From the NCBI GenBank assembly GCA_016869975.1, contig VGCZ01000012.1, forward strand, positions 50,353 to 114,352: a stretch of DNA of 64,000 nucleotides, written 5' to 3'. The position numbers and the translations under genes were made by a program. Positions 8,868 to 20,575 of the stretch are shown here, in pieces; the first letter of the stretch is position 1; the number at the start of each line of letters is the position of its first letter. The notes under the pieces were generated by a model. The model ran no database searches and was not told the origin of the DNA. It saw only the letters and a list, made by a program, of their open reading frames with translations. This DNA is from Alphaproteobacteria bacterium. Lineage in GTDB: Bacteria > Pseudomonadota > Alphaproteobacteria > Reyranellales > Reyranellaceae.

Positions 8868-10594
8868 GCCGTGCCTCCCCGGCCGCGCCTGAGGCGCTCG
8901 CGCTCTGCGATTCGATGCGAGAACCAGGCGCCGAGCGCCACGACGATCACGGCGATCACGCCCAAAGCCGCGCCGGGCCCGCGACCCGCCGGCGACTGCA
9001 TGTAGACATAGATGCCGTAGGAGATCGGCGCGTCGACATCGCGGGTCACCAGCAGCAGCGTCTCGCTGAGCTCGACCGCCGCTGTGGCGAAGCTGGTGAC
9101 GAAGCCCGCCAGCATGCCGCCGGTGATCAGGGGCACGACGATGCGACGCAACGCCGTGAGCTTGCCGGCGCCGAGATTCTCGGCCGCCTCCTCCAGCGAT
9201 TCATGCACCTGCTTGAGCGCCGCGTCGCAAGCGCGCAGCGCGTACGGCAGCCGGCGAATCGCGTAGCCGATCACCAGCATGCCCCAGAAGGTCGCCAGCG
9301 GTACGCCGCCCGGCAGCTCGACGCCGTAGTACGTGCGCAGGATGCCGATGCCGAGCACGAGGCCCGGTACCGCCAGCGAAGCCATGACCAAGCCGTCAAG
9401 CAGGCGGCGGCCCGGCAGCCTGGTGCGCGCCACGAGATAGGCGATCGAGACGCCCAGCACGACGTCGATGGTCGCGGCGAGGCCGCAGTAGAGCAGCGTA
9501 TTGCCCATCATGTGCGCGGAGTCGGCGAACACGGTGGCGTAGTGCTTGATGGTGAAGGCGTCGGGCAGCGGGCTGAACGACCATACCGTGGCGAAGGACA
9601 GCAGCAGGATGCCGACATGCGGCGATAGCGACAGCACGACGACCAGGATGATGAAGCTCCACGCCACCGTCTTGCGCCAGCCCACGAGCGGCCGGCGCGC
9701 CAGCCCGCCACCGCCGCGCTGCTGCGTGGCGTAGTCGCGGCCGCGCGTGATGAGCCCCGACGCGGCCATCGCCATCAGCGAGAAGGCGACGAGGATCGCC
9801 GAGATCACATAGCCCATCGGATCGTTGAGGCCGACCGAGGTGATGCGCAGATAGGCCTGCGGCGCCAGCAGGTTGGTCTGGCTCAAGAGCAGCGGCGTGC
9901 CGAGATCGTCGAACACCTTGACGAACACCAGCGCGGCGCCGGCGACGTAGCCCGGCATGGCGAGCGGGAAAACGATGCGCCGGAACAACGTCCAGCCGCG
10001 CGCGCCGAGGTTCTGCGCCGATTCCTCCATCGAGGAATCGATGTTGGCCAGCGAGGCCGAGAGGTTGAGCAGGATGAACGGGAAGTAGTGCAGCGCCTCG
10101 ACGAAGATGACGCCGTTCAGCCCTTCCATGAACGGGATGCGAAAGCCGAACCAGTCGTTGAGCAGCAGGTTCACCGTGCCGTTGCGGCCGAAGATCAGCT
10201 GCATCGCCACCGCGCCGACGAAGGGCGGCATGACCAGCGGCACCACGCCCAGCGCCTGGATCAGGCCGGCGCCCTTGAAGTCGAAGCGCGCCAGGAAATA
10301 GGCGCAGGGCACCGCCAGCAGCGAGGCGAGGACGACGGCGCCAACGGCGACGTAAAGCGAGTTGAAGAACGATTCGAGGAACAGGCTGGTGCGAAAGAAG
10401 TCGCCGAAATGCACCAGCGTGAAGCCGGTCGGCCCCTCGAACGCGGCGACCATCACGCGCGACACGGGCACGATCAGGAACGCGGTGAGGAAGGCCACGA
10501 TCAGCACCGCCAACGCGAGCTGCGCCGGCGACACGCCCCAGCGCCGCAACAACCCCACACGCCGCGCCGCCAGCGGCGCCTCGAGGGCTACCAT
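8864..10594 (-). CDS. ABC transporter permease, fused two-domain FbpB type
   Basis: 576 residues with about twelve membrane helices in two halves, each a binding-protein-dependent permease domain. EAA-loop sequences that dock on the ATPase occur twice: EESAQNLGARGWTLFRRIVF at about 190-210 and EEAAENLGAGKLTALRRIVV at about 470-490. This duplicated layout is that of FbpB/CysTW-like iron permeases. Overlaps the ATPase gene by four bases downstream. Upstream, a REP-like hairpin separates it from the binding-protein gene, which should let the binding protein be made in excess. Confidence 0.92.
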   Translation of the reverse strand: MVALEAPLAARRVGLLRRWGVSPAQLALAVLIVAFLTAFLIVPVSRVMVAAFEGPTGFTLVHFGDFFRTSLFLESFFNSLYVAVGAVVLASLLAVPCAYFLARFDFKGAGLIQALGVVPLVMPPFVGAVAMQLIFGRNGTVNLLLNDWFGFRIPFMEGLNGVIFVEALHYFPFILLNLSASLANIDSSMEESAQNLGARGWTLFRRIVFPLAMPGYVAGAALVFVKVFDDLGTPLLLSQTNLLAPQAYLRITSVGLNDPMGYVISAILVAFSLMAMAASGLITRGRDYATQQRGGGGLARRPLVGWRKTVAWSFIILVVVLSLSPHVGILLLSFATVWSFSPLPDAFTIKHYATVFADSAHMMGNTLLYCGLAATIDVVLGVSIAYLVARTRLPGRRLLDGLVMASLAVPGLVLGIGILRTYYGVELPGGVPLATFWGMLVIGYAIRRLPYALRACDAALKQVHESLEEAAENLGAGKLTALRRIVVPLITGGMLAGFVTSFATAAVELSETLLLVTRDVDAPISYGIYVYMQSPAGRGPGAALGVIAVIVVALGAWFSHRIAERERLRRGRGGTA

Positions 10595-10607
10595 GCGGGG
10601 CCTCCCC

Positions 10608-10635
10608 TACCTTCCCCCGCTGGCGGGGGAAGGTA
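10608..10635. repeat. REP-like palindrome, copy B, inside the ABC operon
   Basis: The best-paired copy: a 12-bp stem, TACCTTCCCCCG and CGGGGGAAGGTA, with the loop CTGG. It sits between the stop of the binding-protein gene and the start of the permease gene, the position at which REP hairpins stabilise upstream mRNA in maltose-type operons. Confidence 0.7.
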
Positions 10636-10656
10636 TTGCCGCAGCCATGCCGTGGC

Positions 10657-12012
10657 CTACTTCGCCATCGCCGCGGCCTTGTCGGCGAGCGCCTTGGCCT
10701 CGGCGTAGTTCTTCTTGGCGTGGGCGTCCCACCTCTCCTCGAACTCCGCCTGACGCTGGCCAGGCTTCTTGTCCTTCGACACCGGCTGGAAGGCGCCGGC
10801 GATGTCCTTGTTGTTGGCGTCGGCCTCGTTGATCGGCACGGTCGAGGCGAGCCTGCGCGCCTCGACGACCAGCTTGGCGCCTTCGGCGTTGGCCTTCTTG
10901 GCCAGCGCCGCCTCGGCGGTGTGGATCGCCTTCCACGCCGCGTTCAGCTCCTTCAGGCGGAAGGTCACGAGCCGATCGTAGAGCGAGTTCACCAGCTCAT
11001 AGCGGCCCTCCGACAGCAGCGAGTCGAAGCTGACCCTGGAACCCAGCGCGGTGTCCTTGAACGGATTGGGATAGCCCGCCGGCGCGTTGGCGTACATCGC
11101 GGGCTTCACCGGCAGGCGGCTGATCTTGGGATCGAGCAGGATCTTCTGGCCGGCGTCCGACAGCAGGAACTCGATGAAGGCACGCGCCGCCTTGGGGTTC
11201 TTGGCGCCGGCGATGATCCCGACATTGGCCGGCACGATCGCGGTCTCGCCGGGATAGACGAACTCCACCGGGAAGCCGCTGGCCTTGGCCGACAGGCCGA
11301 AGAAGTCGATGACGATGCCCAGGCCGTACTGGCCGGAGTTCACCGCGTCGGGCACACCAAAGCTGCGGTCGGAGACCTGCACGAGATTGCCGCCGATCTC
11401 CAGCAGGGTCGCCCAGCCCTTCTCCCAGCCCTGCGCCTGCAGGATGTTCTCGACGGTCAGGTGCGTCGTGCCGGAGCGCGACGGCGCGGAGATGCCGATA
11501 TGGCCGAAATAGACCGGCTTCTTGAGGTCGGCCCACTCCTTGGGCGTCGGCAGCTCGTTCGCCTTCACATAGCGCGTGTTGTACATGATGCCGTAGCCCG
11601 AAGCCGCGAAACCGAAGAAGAAGCCCTCGGGGTCGTTGATCGGGAAGGTGCCGACCTTCTCGGCGATGCCCGGCGCCGCGGGCTTGTAGGCCTCCAGCAG
11701 CTTACCCTTCTTCAGCACCTCGAAGGCGTCCGGCGCCGAGGCCCAGAACACGTCGGGCGGGTTCGACCGCGTCTCGCGCACATAGGCGACGCCGGCCGTG
11801 GTGTTGCGGTTGAGGATCTCGACCTTGACCCCGGGATGGGCGGCCATGAACGCCTTGGCGTAGGGCTCGGTGACGTCCTTGGAGAAGGACGTGATGATCA
11901 CCAGCCTCTCCTCGAGCTGCGCCCTGGCCGGCGCGGCGAGTCCCAAGCCCGCCGCGACCGCCAATCCCAGCGCCGCGCGCCGGCGCCATTTCGGTGTTCC
12001 GCGATCCGTCAT
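10657..12012 (-). CDS. ABC transporter extracellular solute-binding protein
   Basis: 451 residues from the ATG at 12012, preceded by GGAGG nine bases upstream; the frame stays open further upstream but without a site. A basic signal peptide is present (KWRRRAALGLAVAAGLGLA, cleavage after ARA). The mature N-terminus LVIITSFSKDVTEPYAKAF and the region EILNRNTTAGVAY match iron/thiamine-type periplasmic binding proteins of the bacterial type 1/2 fold. It is about 100 residues longer than FbpA; the extra C-terminal part is lysine- and alanine-rich and may be helical. Works with the permease and ATPase that follow. Confidence 0.88.
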   Translation of the reverse strand: MTDRGTPKWRRRAALGLAVAAGLGLAAPARAQLEERLVIITSFSKDVTEPYAKAFMAAHPGVKVEILNRNTTAGVAYVRETRSNPPDVFWASAPDAFEVLKKGKLLEAYKPAAPGIAEKVGTFPINDPEGFFFGFAASGYGIMYNTRYVKANELPTPKEWADLKKPVYFGHIGISAPSRSGTTHLTVENILQAQGWEKGWATLLEIGGNLVQVSDRSFGVPDAVNSGQYGLGIVIDFFGLSAKASGFPVEFVYPGETAIVPANVGIIAGAKNPKAARAFIEFLLSDAGQKILLDPKISRLPVKPAMYANAPAGYPNPFKDTALGSRVSFDSLLSEGRYELVNSLYDRLVTFRLKELNAAWKAIHTAEAALAKKANAEGAKLVVEARRLASTVPINEADANNKDIAGAFQPVSKDKKPGQRQAEFEERWDAHAKKNYAEAKALADKAAAMAK

Positions 12013-12089
12013 CGCAAAGCCTCCGGTCTGTTCGGCGCTTGGTAGCGCGCCGGCGGGACGGGGGCAAACGATGAACGAGAGCGTTTTCC

Positions 12090-12491
12090 TCAGCCGCGCG
12101 ATAGCGTCGCCCACGCCGCCACGGCGAGCGGCGGGATCGCCACCAGATCGGCCAGCGCGATCGTCCGCAGCGGGCCCGACGGCGCGCCGTAGAGCGCGTA
12201 GAACGCCAGAAAGCCGGCGATGTTGAGTCCCGCCGCGACCAGCGCCGCCGGCCGGATGGCCGGCGCCCAGACCGCCCAGACGCACAGCGCGCCGACCAGC
12301 GCCAGCAGGAGCGCGCGATGGCGCAGCAGCAGGAGCTGCGTGGCGTCGTCGGGCGCGACGCCGTAGAGCCGCGTCAGCGTGTCGGGCGCGAAGACCGGCG
12401 CGATCGGCAGAAGATGGATGACGCCGACGACGGCGAAGCACAGGGCGGTCCACATGCCGCGCAGCCTGCGGCCGGCGCGGCTGGCGCTCAA
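12090..12491 (-). CDS. Small four-helix membrane protein, function unknown
   Basis: 133 residues if translation begins at the TTG at 12491, which has GAGG five bases upstream; an in-frame ATG at 12455 would give 121 residues and opens directly with the first helix, MWTALCFAVVGVIHLLP. Four hydrophobic segments are visible, with charged loops DTLTRLYGVAPDD and RHRALLL. I recognise no family with a known role. It lies between the HupE-type nickel permease and the ABC binding protein and is probably cotranscribed with one of them. Confidence 0.7.
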   Translation of the reverse strand: MSASRAGRRLRGMWTALCFAVVGVIHLLPIAPVFAPDTLTRLYGVAPDDATQLLLLRHRALLLALVGALCVWAVWAPAIRPAALVAAGLNIAGFLAFYALYGAPSGPLRTIALADLVAIPPLAVAAWATLSRG

Positions 12492-12516
12492 TTACCTCGC
12501 GGGTCGTAGGCGCGCA

Positions 12517-13089
12517 TCAGGTCGCGGCCAGCGCGATCCCGGCCAGCGCCATGGCGCTACCGACAACGCGCGCACCGAGCGGGCCGCAGAGGCGGCGCGC
12601 CAGGATGCCGGCGACGTGCAGCGCAATGGTCGTGGCGACGAAGCCCGCCCCATAGGCAAGCGCCGAGGATGAAGGCGGCATCTCCTGGCCGTGCGCAAAG
12701 CCGTGGCAGACGGCGAACACGGCCACGACGGCCATCGGCGCCCACACCGGCAACCGGGGTGTCGCGGCGATCAGCAGGCCGATCAGCACCACCGAGCCGG
12801 TGATGCCGGCCTCGGCCAGCGGCAGCGTCGCACCCGACAGGCCGACGACCGCGCCCAGCGCCATCACCACGACGAAGGACGCGGGCACCAGCCAGATCGC
12901 GCGGCGATCGCCGGTCGCGCCGACATGCGCCGCCCAGATGCCGACGCCGAGCATGGCCAGCAGGTGATCGAGACCGGTCAGCGGGTGCAGCGCGCCTGAT
13001 CCGGCGCTATCGATGGGATGGCCGGTGTGGGCCTGCGCAGCCGATGCGCCGAGCGCGAGCAGGGTGGCGGCGAAAGTGATGAAACGCAT
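12517..13089 (-). CDS. HupE/UreJ family nickel permease
   Basis: 190 residues with a signal-like first helix ending ASAAQAHTGHP and about six further membrane segments. The metal-site motif of the family, HPLTGLDHLLAMLGVG, is at about residues 35-50 and a second histidine cluster, CHGFAHGQEMP, at about 124-134. HupE/UreJ proteins carry Ni2+ into the cell for hydrogenase or urease; here the link is to urease, because the gene lies nine bases after the ureG stop, with GAGG before its ATG. It ends the urease cluster. Confidence 0.9.
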   Translation of the reverse strand: MRFITFAATLLALGASAAQAHTGHPIDSAGSGALHPLTGLDHLLAMLGVGIWAAHVGATGDRRAIWLVPASFVVVMALGAVVGLSGATLPLAEAGITGSVVLIGLLIAATPRLPVWAPMAVVAVFAVCHGFAHGQEMPPSSSALAYGAGFVATTIALHVAGILARRLCGPLGARVVGSAMALAGIALAAT

Positions 13090-13098
13090 GGCGTGACC

Positions 13099-13736
<638 letters not shown>

Positions 13737-13740
<4 letters not shown>

Positions 13741-14477
13741 GATCTGAACAACCTCGTGTACTGCGTCTCATGGCGCATCGAGCACCAGTCGACAAGGGGC
13801 GCCGCGCCGCCGACATCGTCGAGCGACCGCTGGGCGACGGCCCGCGCGCAAGCCCTGGCGACATCAGACTCCAGACCGGCGAGCGCGCGTTGTCCGTCGG
13901 TCTGCCCCAACGGAATCGCCCGCACCGCCGCCGAGACGAGGTTGGCGGCGAAAGCGTGCAGGTAGCCGGTCAGCGCCGCCGACAACGCGATGCCATGCCA
14001 GGCCGCCGCGACGGCGACAGCGACCGGCAAGGCGATCTCGCCGTCATGCCACGCCAGCAGCGAATCGAGCCGCGCATCCGGCCACGCTGTCCTGGTGATC
14101 ATCGTGAACGATGTGCCCTGCTGCCGCGACTCCAGCGCCATCTCCGCCGTGCCGCGCCACGCCGTCGCCAGTTCCGCCACCTGATCGAGCCCGCCCTCGT
14201 CGCCCGCCTTGGCCGCGCGCCACGCCGCCGCGAACAGCGCGCCATCGACGCAGCCGGCGCCGTTCGCCAGGACACCGGCGATCCACGCGCGCAGCGACTC
14301 CCGATCGCGCACGAGGCCTTCCTCGATCGCGTACTCCAGCCCGTGGCTGTAGCTGAACGCGCCGATCGGATAGGCCGGCGACAGCCAGGCCAGCAGGCGA
14401 AAGAGCTGGCCGCCGTCGACTTGTTCCTTCTCCGCGCCTAGGCGGGGAGAAGGACAAGAGCGATCCACCTCAATCAT
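13737..14477 (-). CDS. ureF: Urease accessory protein UreF with a REP-encoded N-terminal extension
   Basis: 246 residues. UreF is the scaffold that, with UreD, recruits UreG to apourease. The conserved N-terminal box is present as [20 protein letters not shown], but it starts only at about residue 24. The 23 residues before it are not conserved in the family as I know it, and residues 9-17 (PSPRLGAEK) are encoded by a copy of the REP-like palindrome. The ATG at 14477 overlaps the ureE stop by eight bases; no better internal start was found. Activity is probably unaffected because the core is intact. Confidence 0.92.
14426..14453. repeat. REP-like palindrome, copy C, inside the ureF coding region
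   Basis: CCTTCTCCGCGCC and GGCGGGGAGAAGG around TA, one mismatch in 13 pairs. It lies wholly within codons 9-17 of ureF and keeps the frame open. Confidence 0.7.
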
Positions 14478-14964
14478 GGCCGTGGCGTCCGCCCGAGCCG
14501 TGCGCGTGGGGGTGGCGGTGGTCGTGGTTGTGCTGGCCGTAGGCGCCGCCCTCGGGGTTGAACGGCGCCGACACGGCGCGCACCTCGGCGCCCAGGCCCT
14601 TGAGCATGTCGACGATCACGTGATCGTCGCGGATCAGGATGCGATCAGCCTCGATCTGCGCCGGCAGATGGCGATTGCCCAGATGCCACGCCAGGCGAAC
14701 GAACAGCGCCGGATCCTTGGCGCGGATCTCGATCAGCGTTTCGTCGGCGGCCTTCACCATCACATAGCCTCCGTCGTCGAGCGCCAGCCCGTCGCCGTCG
14801 CGCAGCACCACGGGCTCTGGCAGGTCGAGCAGGAAATCGGTGCCGCCATCGCCCAGCAGCCGCAGGCGCCGGCGGTAGCGATCGTCGTAGATCAGGGTGA
14901 TCGAGTCGGTGCGTTCGGCCGGCGGCCAGACGCCGGACGGAACGACCCTGGCGGCGCGGCGCAT
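14470..14964 (-). CDS. ureE: Urease accessory nickel metallochaperone UreE
   Basis: 164 residues from the ATG at 14964, two bases after the stop of the preceding hydrolase gene; the open frame extends to 15141 but that part lies inside the hydrolase. The core has SITLIYDDRYRRRLRL, LIEIRAKDPALFVRLAWHLGNRH and the central metal-binding segment. The C-terminus is a nickel-binding tail with nine histidines in about 22 residues (GQHNHDHRHPHAHGS and GRHGHD). UreE delivers Ni2+ to UreG. Overlaps ureF by eight bases. Confidence 0.93.
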   Translation of the reverse strand: MRRAARVVPSGVWPPAERTDSITLIYDDRYRRRLRLLGDGGTDFLLDLPEPVVLRDGDGLALDDGGYVMVKAADETLIEIRAKDPALFVRLAWHLGNRHLPAQIEADRILIRDDHVIVDMLKGLGAEVRAVSAPFNPEGGAYGQHNHDHRHPHAHGSGGRHGHD

Positions 14965-14966
14965 GC

Positions 14967-16097
14967 TCACGCCTTCCACGCTGGGACCTTGCGAACGACG
15001 TCCCACATCATGCGATCGAGCGCCTCCGCGGTGCCGCCGGCGCCTCTGACACGGCTGTTGGCCAGCGCCGCCCAGCACAGGCCACGCGCGCTTCGCACCA
15101 TCACCGCCGTGGTCCCCGCCAGGCTGCCGGCGTGCCACCAATCGTTGTTGCGATTCACCGACCAGCCCATGGCGTAGCCGGGCTGGACCGACGACGGCGT
15201 GGTCATCACGCGCAGCGTCTCGGGCCGCAAGATGTCGCGCACGGTCGGGAAGCCGTCGACATGGGTAAGAAAGCGTACCAGGTCGCTCGCCGTACCGATC
15301 CAGCCGCCATTCGAGTCCATGCGCGCGACATCGATCTCGTAGGGCTTCTCGACCTCGTCGTAATAGACGACCTCGCCCGCCGCGCGATCAGCGAGCTTGT
15401 TGCCGGCGATGCGCATCTCCTCGATGCCGCAGCGCTTGAGCACCTGGTTGCGCACGAAGGTCTGATAACTCTCGCCCGAGACCTTCTCGATGATCCGGCC
15501 CAGCACGCAGTAGCCGAAATTCGAGTAGGCGTAGCTATTGCCCGGCGGATGCTTCGGCGGCTGGCCGGCGAGCGTCGCGGTGATCAGCTGCTTGTGGTTC
15601 TTGCCCGGCTCGCCGAACATCGGATCGGTCTTGTCGTTGGGCCAGCCGCCGGTGGTGTGCGTCAGCAGGTGCTCGACAGTGATCTGGCTGACGAAGCGCG
15701 GATAGGAGGGGCCGTAGTCGACGCCCAGCACTGTGCCATAGCCGAACACGCGCTCGGTCAGATGCAGCTTGCCGCGCTCGACCAGGGTGAAGATCGCCGC
15801 CGCGGTGATCGGCTTGCTGAGGCCGGCGATGCGGAACAGGCTCTTGGGCGTCACCTTCTCGCCAGCGTTCTTGTCGGCATCGCCATAGCCCTGCGCATAG
15901 ACCGGCTTGCCGGCCGCCGTGATCGCGATCGACAGGCCGGGAATGGCGAGCTGGCGCATCGCCGCCTCGACGACGCCATCCATCGCCGCGCGCTCGGCCT
16001 CGCTGGGCTCCACCGCGGCCGCCTGTGCGTGTGCCCGGCCCGCAACCATCATCGCAGCCGCGCCACCGGCCAGAGTCGTGCGGCGATTGAGATTCAT
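14967..16097 (-). CDS. Serine-hydrolase (beta-lactamase class C fold) homologue lacking the catalytic serine
   Basis: 376 residues from the ATG at 16097, with GGAG upstream; a start at 16124 would overlap the preceding gene by 14 bases. Signal peptide with a twin-arginine look: LNRRTTLAGGAAAMMV, then AHAQA. The penicillin-binding fold motifs are YSN in YAYSNFGYCVLG and HAG in WWHAGSLAGT. The S-x-x-K box, however, reads FRIAGLSKPIT: Gly (codon GGC) replaces the nucleophilic Ser, although the Lys remains. It is therefore probably not an acyl-serine hydrolase. It is the same length as its upstream neighbour and about half identical by eye, so the two are a tandem duplication. Confidence 0.85.
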   Translation of the reverse strand: MNLNRRTTLAGGAAAMMVAGRAHAQAAAVEPSEAERAAMDGVVEAAMRQLAIPGLSIAITAAGKPVYAQGYGDADKNAGEKVTPKSLFRIAGLSKPITAAAIFTLVERGKLHLTERVFGYGTVLGVDYGPSYPRFVSQITVEHLLTHTTGGWPNDKTDPMFGEPGKNHKQLITATLAGQPPKHPPGNSYAYSNFGYCVLGRIIEKVSGESYQTFVRNQVLKRCGIEEMRIAGNKLADRAAGEVVYYDEVEKPYEIDVARMDSNGGWIGTASDLVRFLTHVDGFPTVRDILRPETLRVMTTPSSVQPGYAMGWSVNRNNDWWHAGSLAGTTAVMVRSARGLCWAALANSRVRGAGGTAEALDRMMWDVVRKVPAWKA

Positions 16098-16110
16098 CGT
16101 CGGCTCCGAA

Positions 16111-17240
16111 TCACGTCGGTGCATGCCATGCCGGCACCCTGCGCACTATACTCCACATCATATCGTCGATCGCTTTGCTGTCGTCGCCAGCGCCGCGTAC
16201 ACCGCCATTGCAGAGTGCGGCCCAGCACAGGCCGCTTGTGGTGCGAACCATGATGGCGGCCGTTCCCGGCAGGCTGCCACCGTGCCAGTGCGTGCCCTCG
16301 GCGTTCACGTGCCAGCCGCGCGCGTAGCTCGCCCGCGGCGGCGACGGCGTCAGCATCGTGTTCAACGAGTCCGGCCGCAACAGGGTGGGTAGCATGATCA
16401 GGAAACGCACGAGACTGGTCGCGCTGCCGGCCCAGCCACCGTGCGAGTCCATGCGTGCCACGTCGACAGTGTACGGAAAATCGCCAGGCCGGTTGCCATC
16501 ATAGTAGACCACCTCACCCGGCGCGCGCGGCTCGCGCGTGTTTCCAGAGATGCGCATATCGATCGCGCCGGACCGCAGGAGGATCTCCCGGCGCACGAAC
16601 GCCTGATAGCTCTCTCCCGTCAGCTTCTCGACGATACGACCCAGCACACAGAAGCCGAAGTTCGAATAGATGTACTTCTCGCCGGGCGGGTGCTCGGCCT
16701 TCCGGTTCGCGAGCACCCAGGTGATCAGCGCGCGATGATCCTCTCCGGCGAGGTCGACCATCGGGTCGGCGGCGTCGTTGGACCAGCCGCCCGCTGTATG
16801 CATCAGCAGGTGATCGACCGTGATCTGGTCGATGAACTGATGGTACGGCGGCGCACCAAAATCGGTACCGAGCAGCGCACCTGGACCGAACACCTTGTCG
16901 GTCAGCTTCAACTTGGCACGCTCGATCAGAGTGAAGATCGCCACCGCGGTGATCGCCTTGCTGGTACTGGCGACGCGGAAGATGTGATGCGACGTGACCT
17001 TCTCGTCGTGCTCGCGGTCGGCGTAGCCGAAGGTCTCGGTGTACACGACCCGGCCGCCGGCGCCGATCGCGATCGACAGGCCGGGAACGCCGTACTTCCG
17101 CATCATCGCCTGCGCGACGGCGCTCATGGCCGCGCTTTCGCTGGCCGTCGGCAAGACGGCGGGCGCTTGAGCGCCGGCTGTGCCGGGTCCGGCAAACGCC
17201 GCCGCGCCGAGGCCGCCCAGGAGGATGCGGCGCTTCAGCA

Positions 17241-17241
<1 letters not shown>
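16111..17241 (-). CDS. Exported serine hydrolase (beta-lactamase class C/esterase family)
   Basis: 376 residues. A signal peptide (MLKRRILLGGLGAAAFAGPG, then AGAQA) sends it across the inner membrane. Active-site motifs are complete: SxxK in FRVASTSKAIT (Ser and Lys present), YSN in YIYSNFGFCVLG, and HGG in HWHGGSLPGT. Members act as esterases, D-aminopeptidases or penicillin-binding-like enzymes; substrate is not clear. The ATG shares one base with the stop of the urease gene (TGATG), so it is coupled to urease translation. Its presence between ureC and ureE is unusual. Confidence 0.9.
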
Positions 17242-19292
<2,051 letters not shown>

Positions 19293-19303
19293 CGCGGCGT
19301 CCC

Positions 19304-19606
19304 TCAACGGATCGGGTTGTGCACGGTCACCAACTTGGTGCCGTCGGGGAAGGTCGCCTCGACCTGGATCTCGTGGATCATGTCGGCGATGCCGTCCATG
19401 ACCTGGTCGCGCGTGACGACGGTGCCGCCGTCGCGCATCAGCTCGGCCACGCTGCGCCCGTCGCGCGCGCCCTCGACGACATAGTCGGTGATCAGCGCCA
19501 CGGCCTCGGGATGATTGAGCTTCACGCCGCGTTCAAGGCGGCGACGGGCGACGATCGCGGCCATCGCCACGAGCAGCTTGTCCTTCTCGCGCGGTGTCAG
19601 GTTCAC
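19304..19606 (-). CDS. ureA: Urease gamma subunit UreA
   Basis: 100 residues, exactly the normal size. [20 protein letters not shown], the central [21 protein letters not shown] and the end [19 protein letters not shown] are characteristic. Gamma packs against alpha and beta in the urease trimer. It lies 11 bases before the start of the fused ureB-ureC and 36 bases after ureD, so it belongs to the same operon. Confidence 0.97.
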   Translation of the reverse strand: MNLTPREKDKLLVAMAAIVARRRLERGVKLNHPEAVALITDYVVEGARDGRSVAELMRDGGTVVTRDQVMDGIADMIHEIQVEATFPDGTKLVTVHNPIR

Positions 19607-19642
19607 GACGTTTCCCCCTGCGTCATCGCCAGGTCAAATGCA

Positions 19643-20491
19643 TCACACATGCCACACACGCGGCAACCTTCGAGGTCCGCCCAGCGCGTCTTGGCGCATG
19701 AAGGCCAGCCATTCCATCAGTCCACGCCGCACCGCCAGCGGCTCGCCCAGGAAGCGGGCCAGCAGCACGCCGTTGACCACCGTCACGCCCGCTCGCGCTG
19801 TACTACCCTCGGCGACCAGGCGCGACGCTTCCAGCCAGCGCGCCGCCTCCGGCCCGGCGAAGATACCGGTCGCCAGCGCGGTCGCCCCTGCGAAGCCCGC
19901 GACATCGGGCGGCGCACCGTCGAACGCCAGCGCATCGGCCCAGACCAGCCTGCCGCCGCGCCGCAACCGCCAGCCGTCATACACGCCACCACGGGTGAAG
20001 CGCTCGCCGCTGGCGCCGCGACCCAGCACGACCATCTCGCAGGCCAGCAGCCGCGCATCGTCGGCGAGATCGGCCTCGACCCGCCGGCGCAGCCGGGCGC
20101 CATCGAACACGATCGTCTCCTGCGGCAGCCATTCCAGGGTCGCGCCCGCGCCAACGCGCAGCGTGCTGTCGATGCGCGCCGGCGCGTCGGCCGCCAAGGC
20201 CGCACGATAGATCTTCTCCGCGGCCTGTGTGGTGGCCGTCGCGATGCCGCCCTCGACCTCGACGCCCAGCCGGACGCGATCGCCATCGGTCAGCCCGCCC
20301 GACGTGGTGACGATCACCGCCTGCGGCGGCTCGTCGGCCTCGGCCCGCGGGAACAGCACGCGGCACGGATCGGACTGCCACAAATGCGCCAACGCCATCG
20401 CGCCGTCGCTGCGCCGGGCGAAGCGCACCGCGACGCCACCATCGCCGCGCTGCAGCCGCGGTGGCGCGACGATCTGGCTCGTATCGGGCAT
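19643..20491 (-). CDS. ureD: Urease accessory protein UreD
   Basis: 282 residues from the ATG at 20491 (a GTG at 20527 would add 12 residues; no clear ribosome site favours either). Family segments are RVLFPRAEADEPPQAVIVTTSGGLTDGD (in two parts, RVLFPRAEADEPPQAV and VTTSGGLTDGD), TTQAAEKIYR, LEWLPQETIVFDGARL and GRGASGERF. UreD (UreH) forms the tunnel through which nickel enters apourease with UreF and UreG. First gene of the urease set; the promoter is not obvious, and the upstream alpha/beta hydrolase gene may be cotranscribed. Confidence 0.92.
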   Translation of the reverse strand: MPDTSQIVAPPRLQRGDGGVAVRFARRSDGAMALAHLWQSDPCRVLFPRAEADEPPQAVIVTTSGGLTDGDRVRLGVEVEGGIATATTQAAEKIYRAALAADAPARIDSTLRVGAGATLEWLPQETIVFDGARLRRRVEADLADDARLLACEMVVLGRGASGERFTRGGVYDGWRLRRGGRLVWADALAFDGAPPDVAGFAGATALATGIFAGPEAARWLEASRLVAEGSTARAGVTVVNGVLLARFLGEPLAVRRGLMEWLAFMRQDALGGPRRLPRVWHV

Positions 20492-20575
20492 GGCCGCAGC
20501 ATAGACGGCGCGCCGCCCGCCCGCCACGCGTCGCGGTTGGTCAATTCTTGTGCGACATGCCCGATAATCGACCGA

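Noticed and set aside
20537..20560. A sigma-54-like element (TCGCAC-N5-TTGAC on the minus strand) upstream of ureD
   Set aside because: The essential GG of the -24 element is CG, so a functional site is unlikely, although nitrogen control of urease would make sense.
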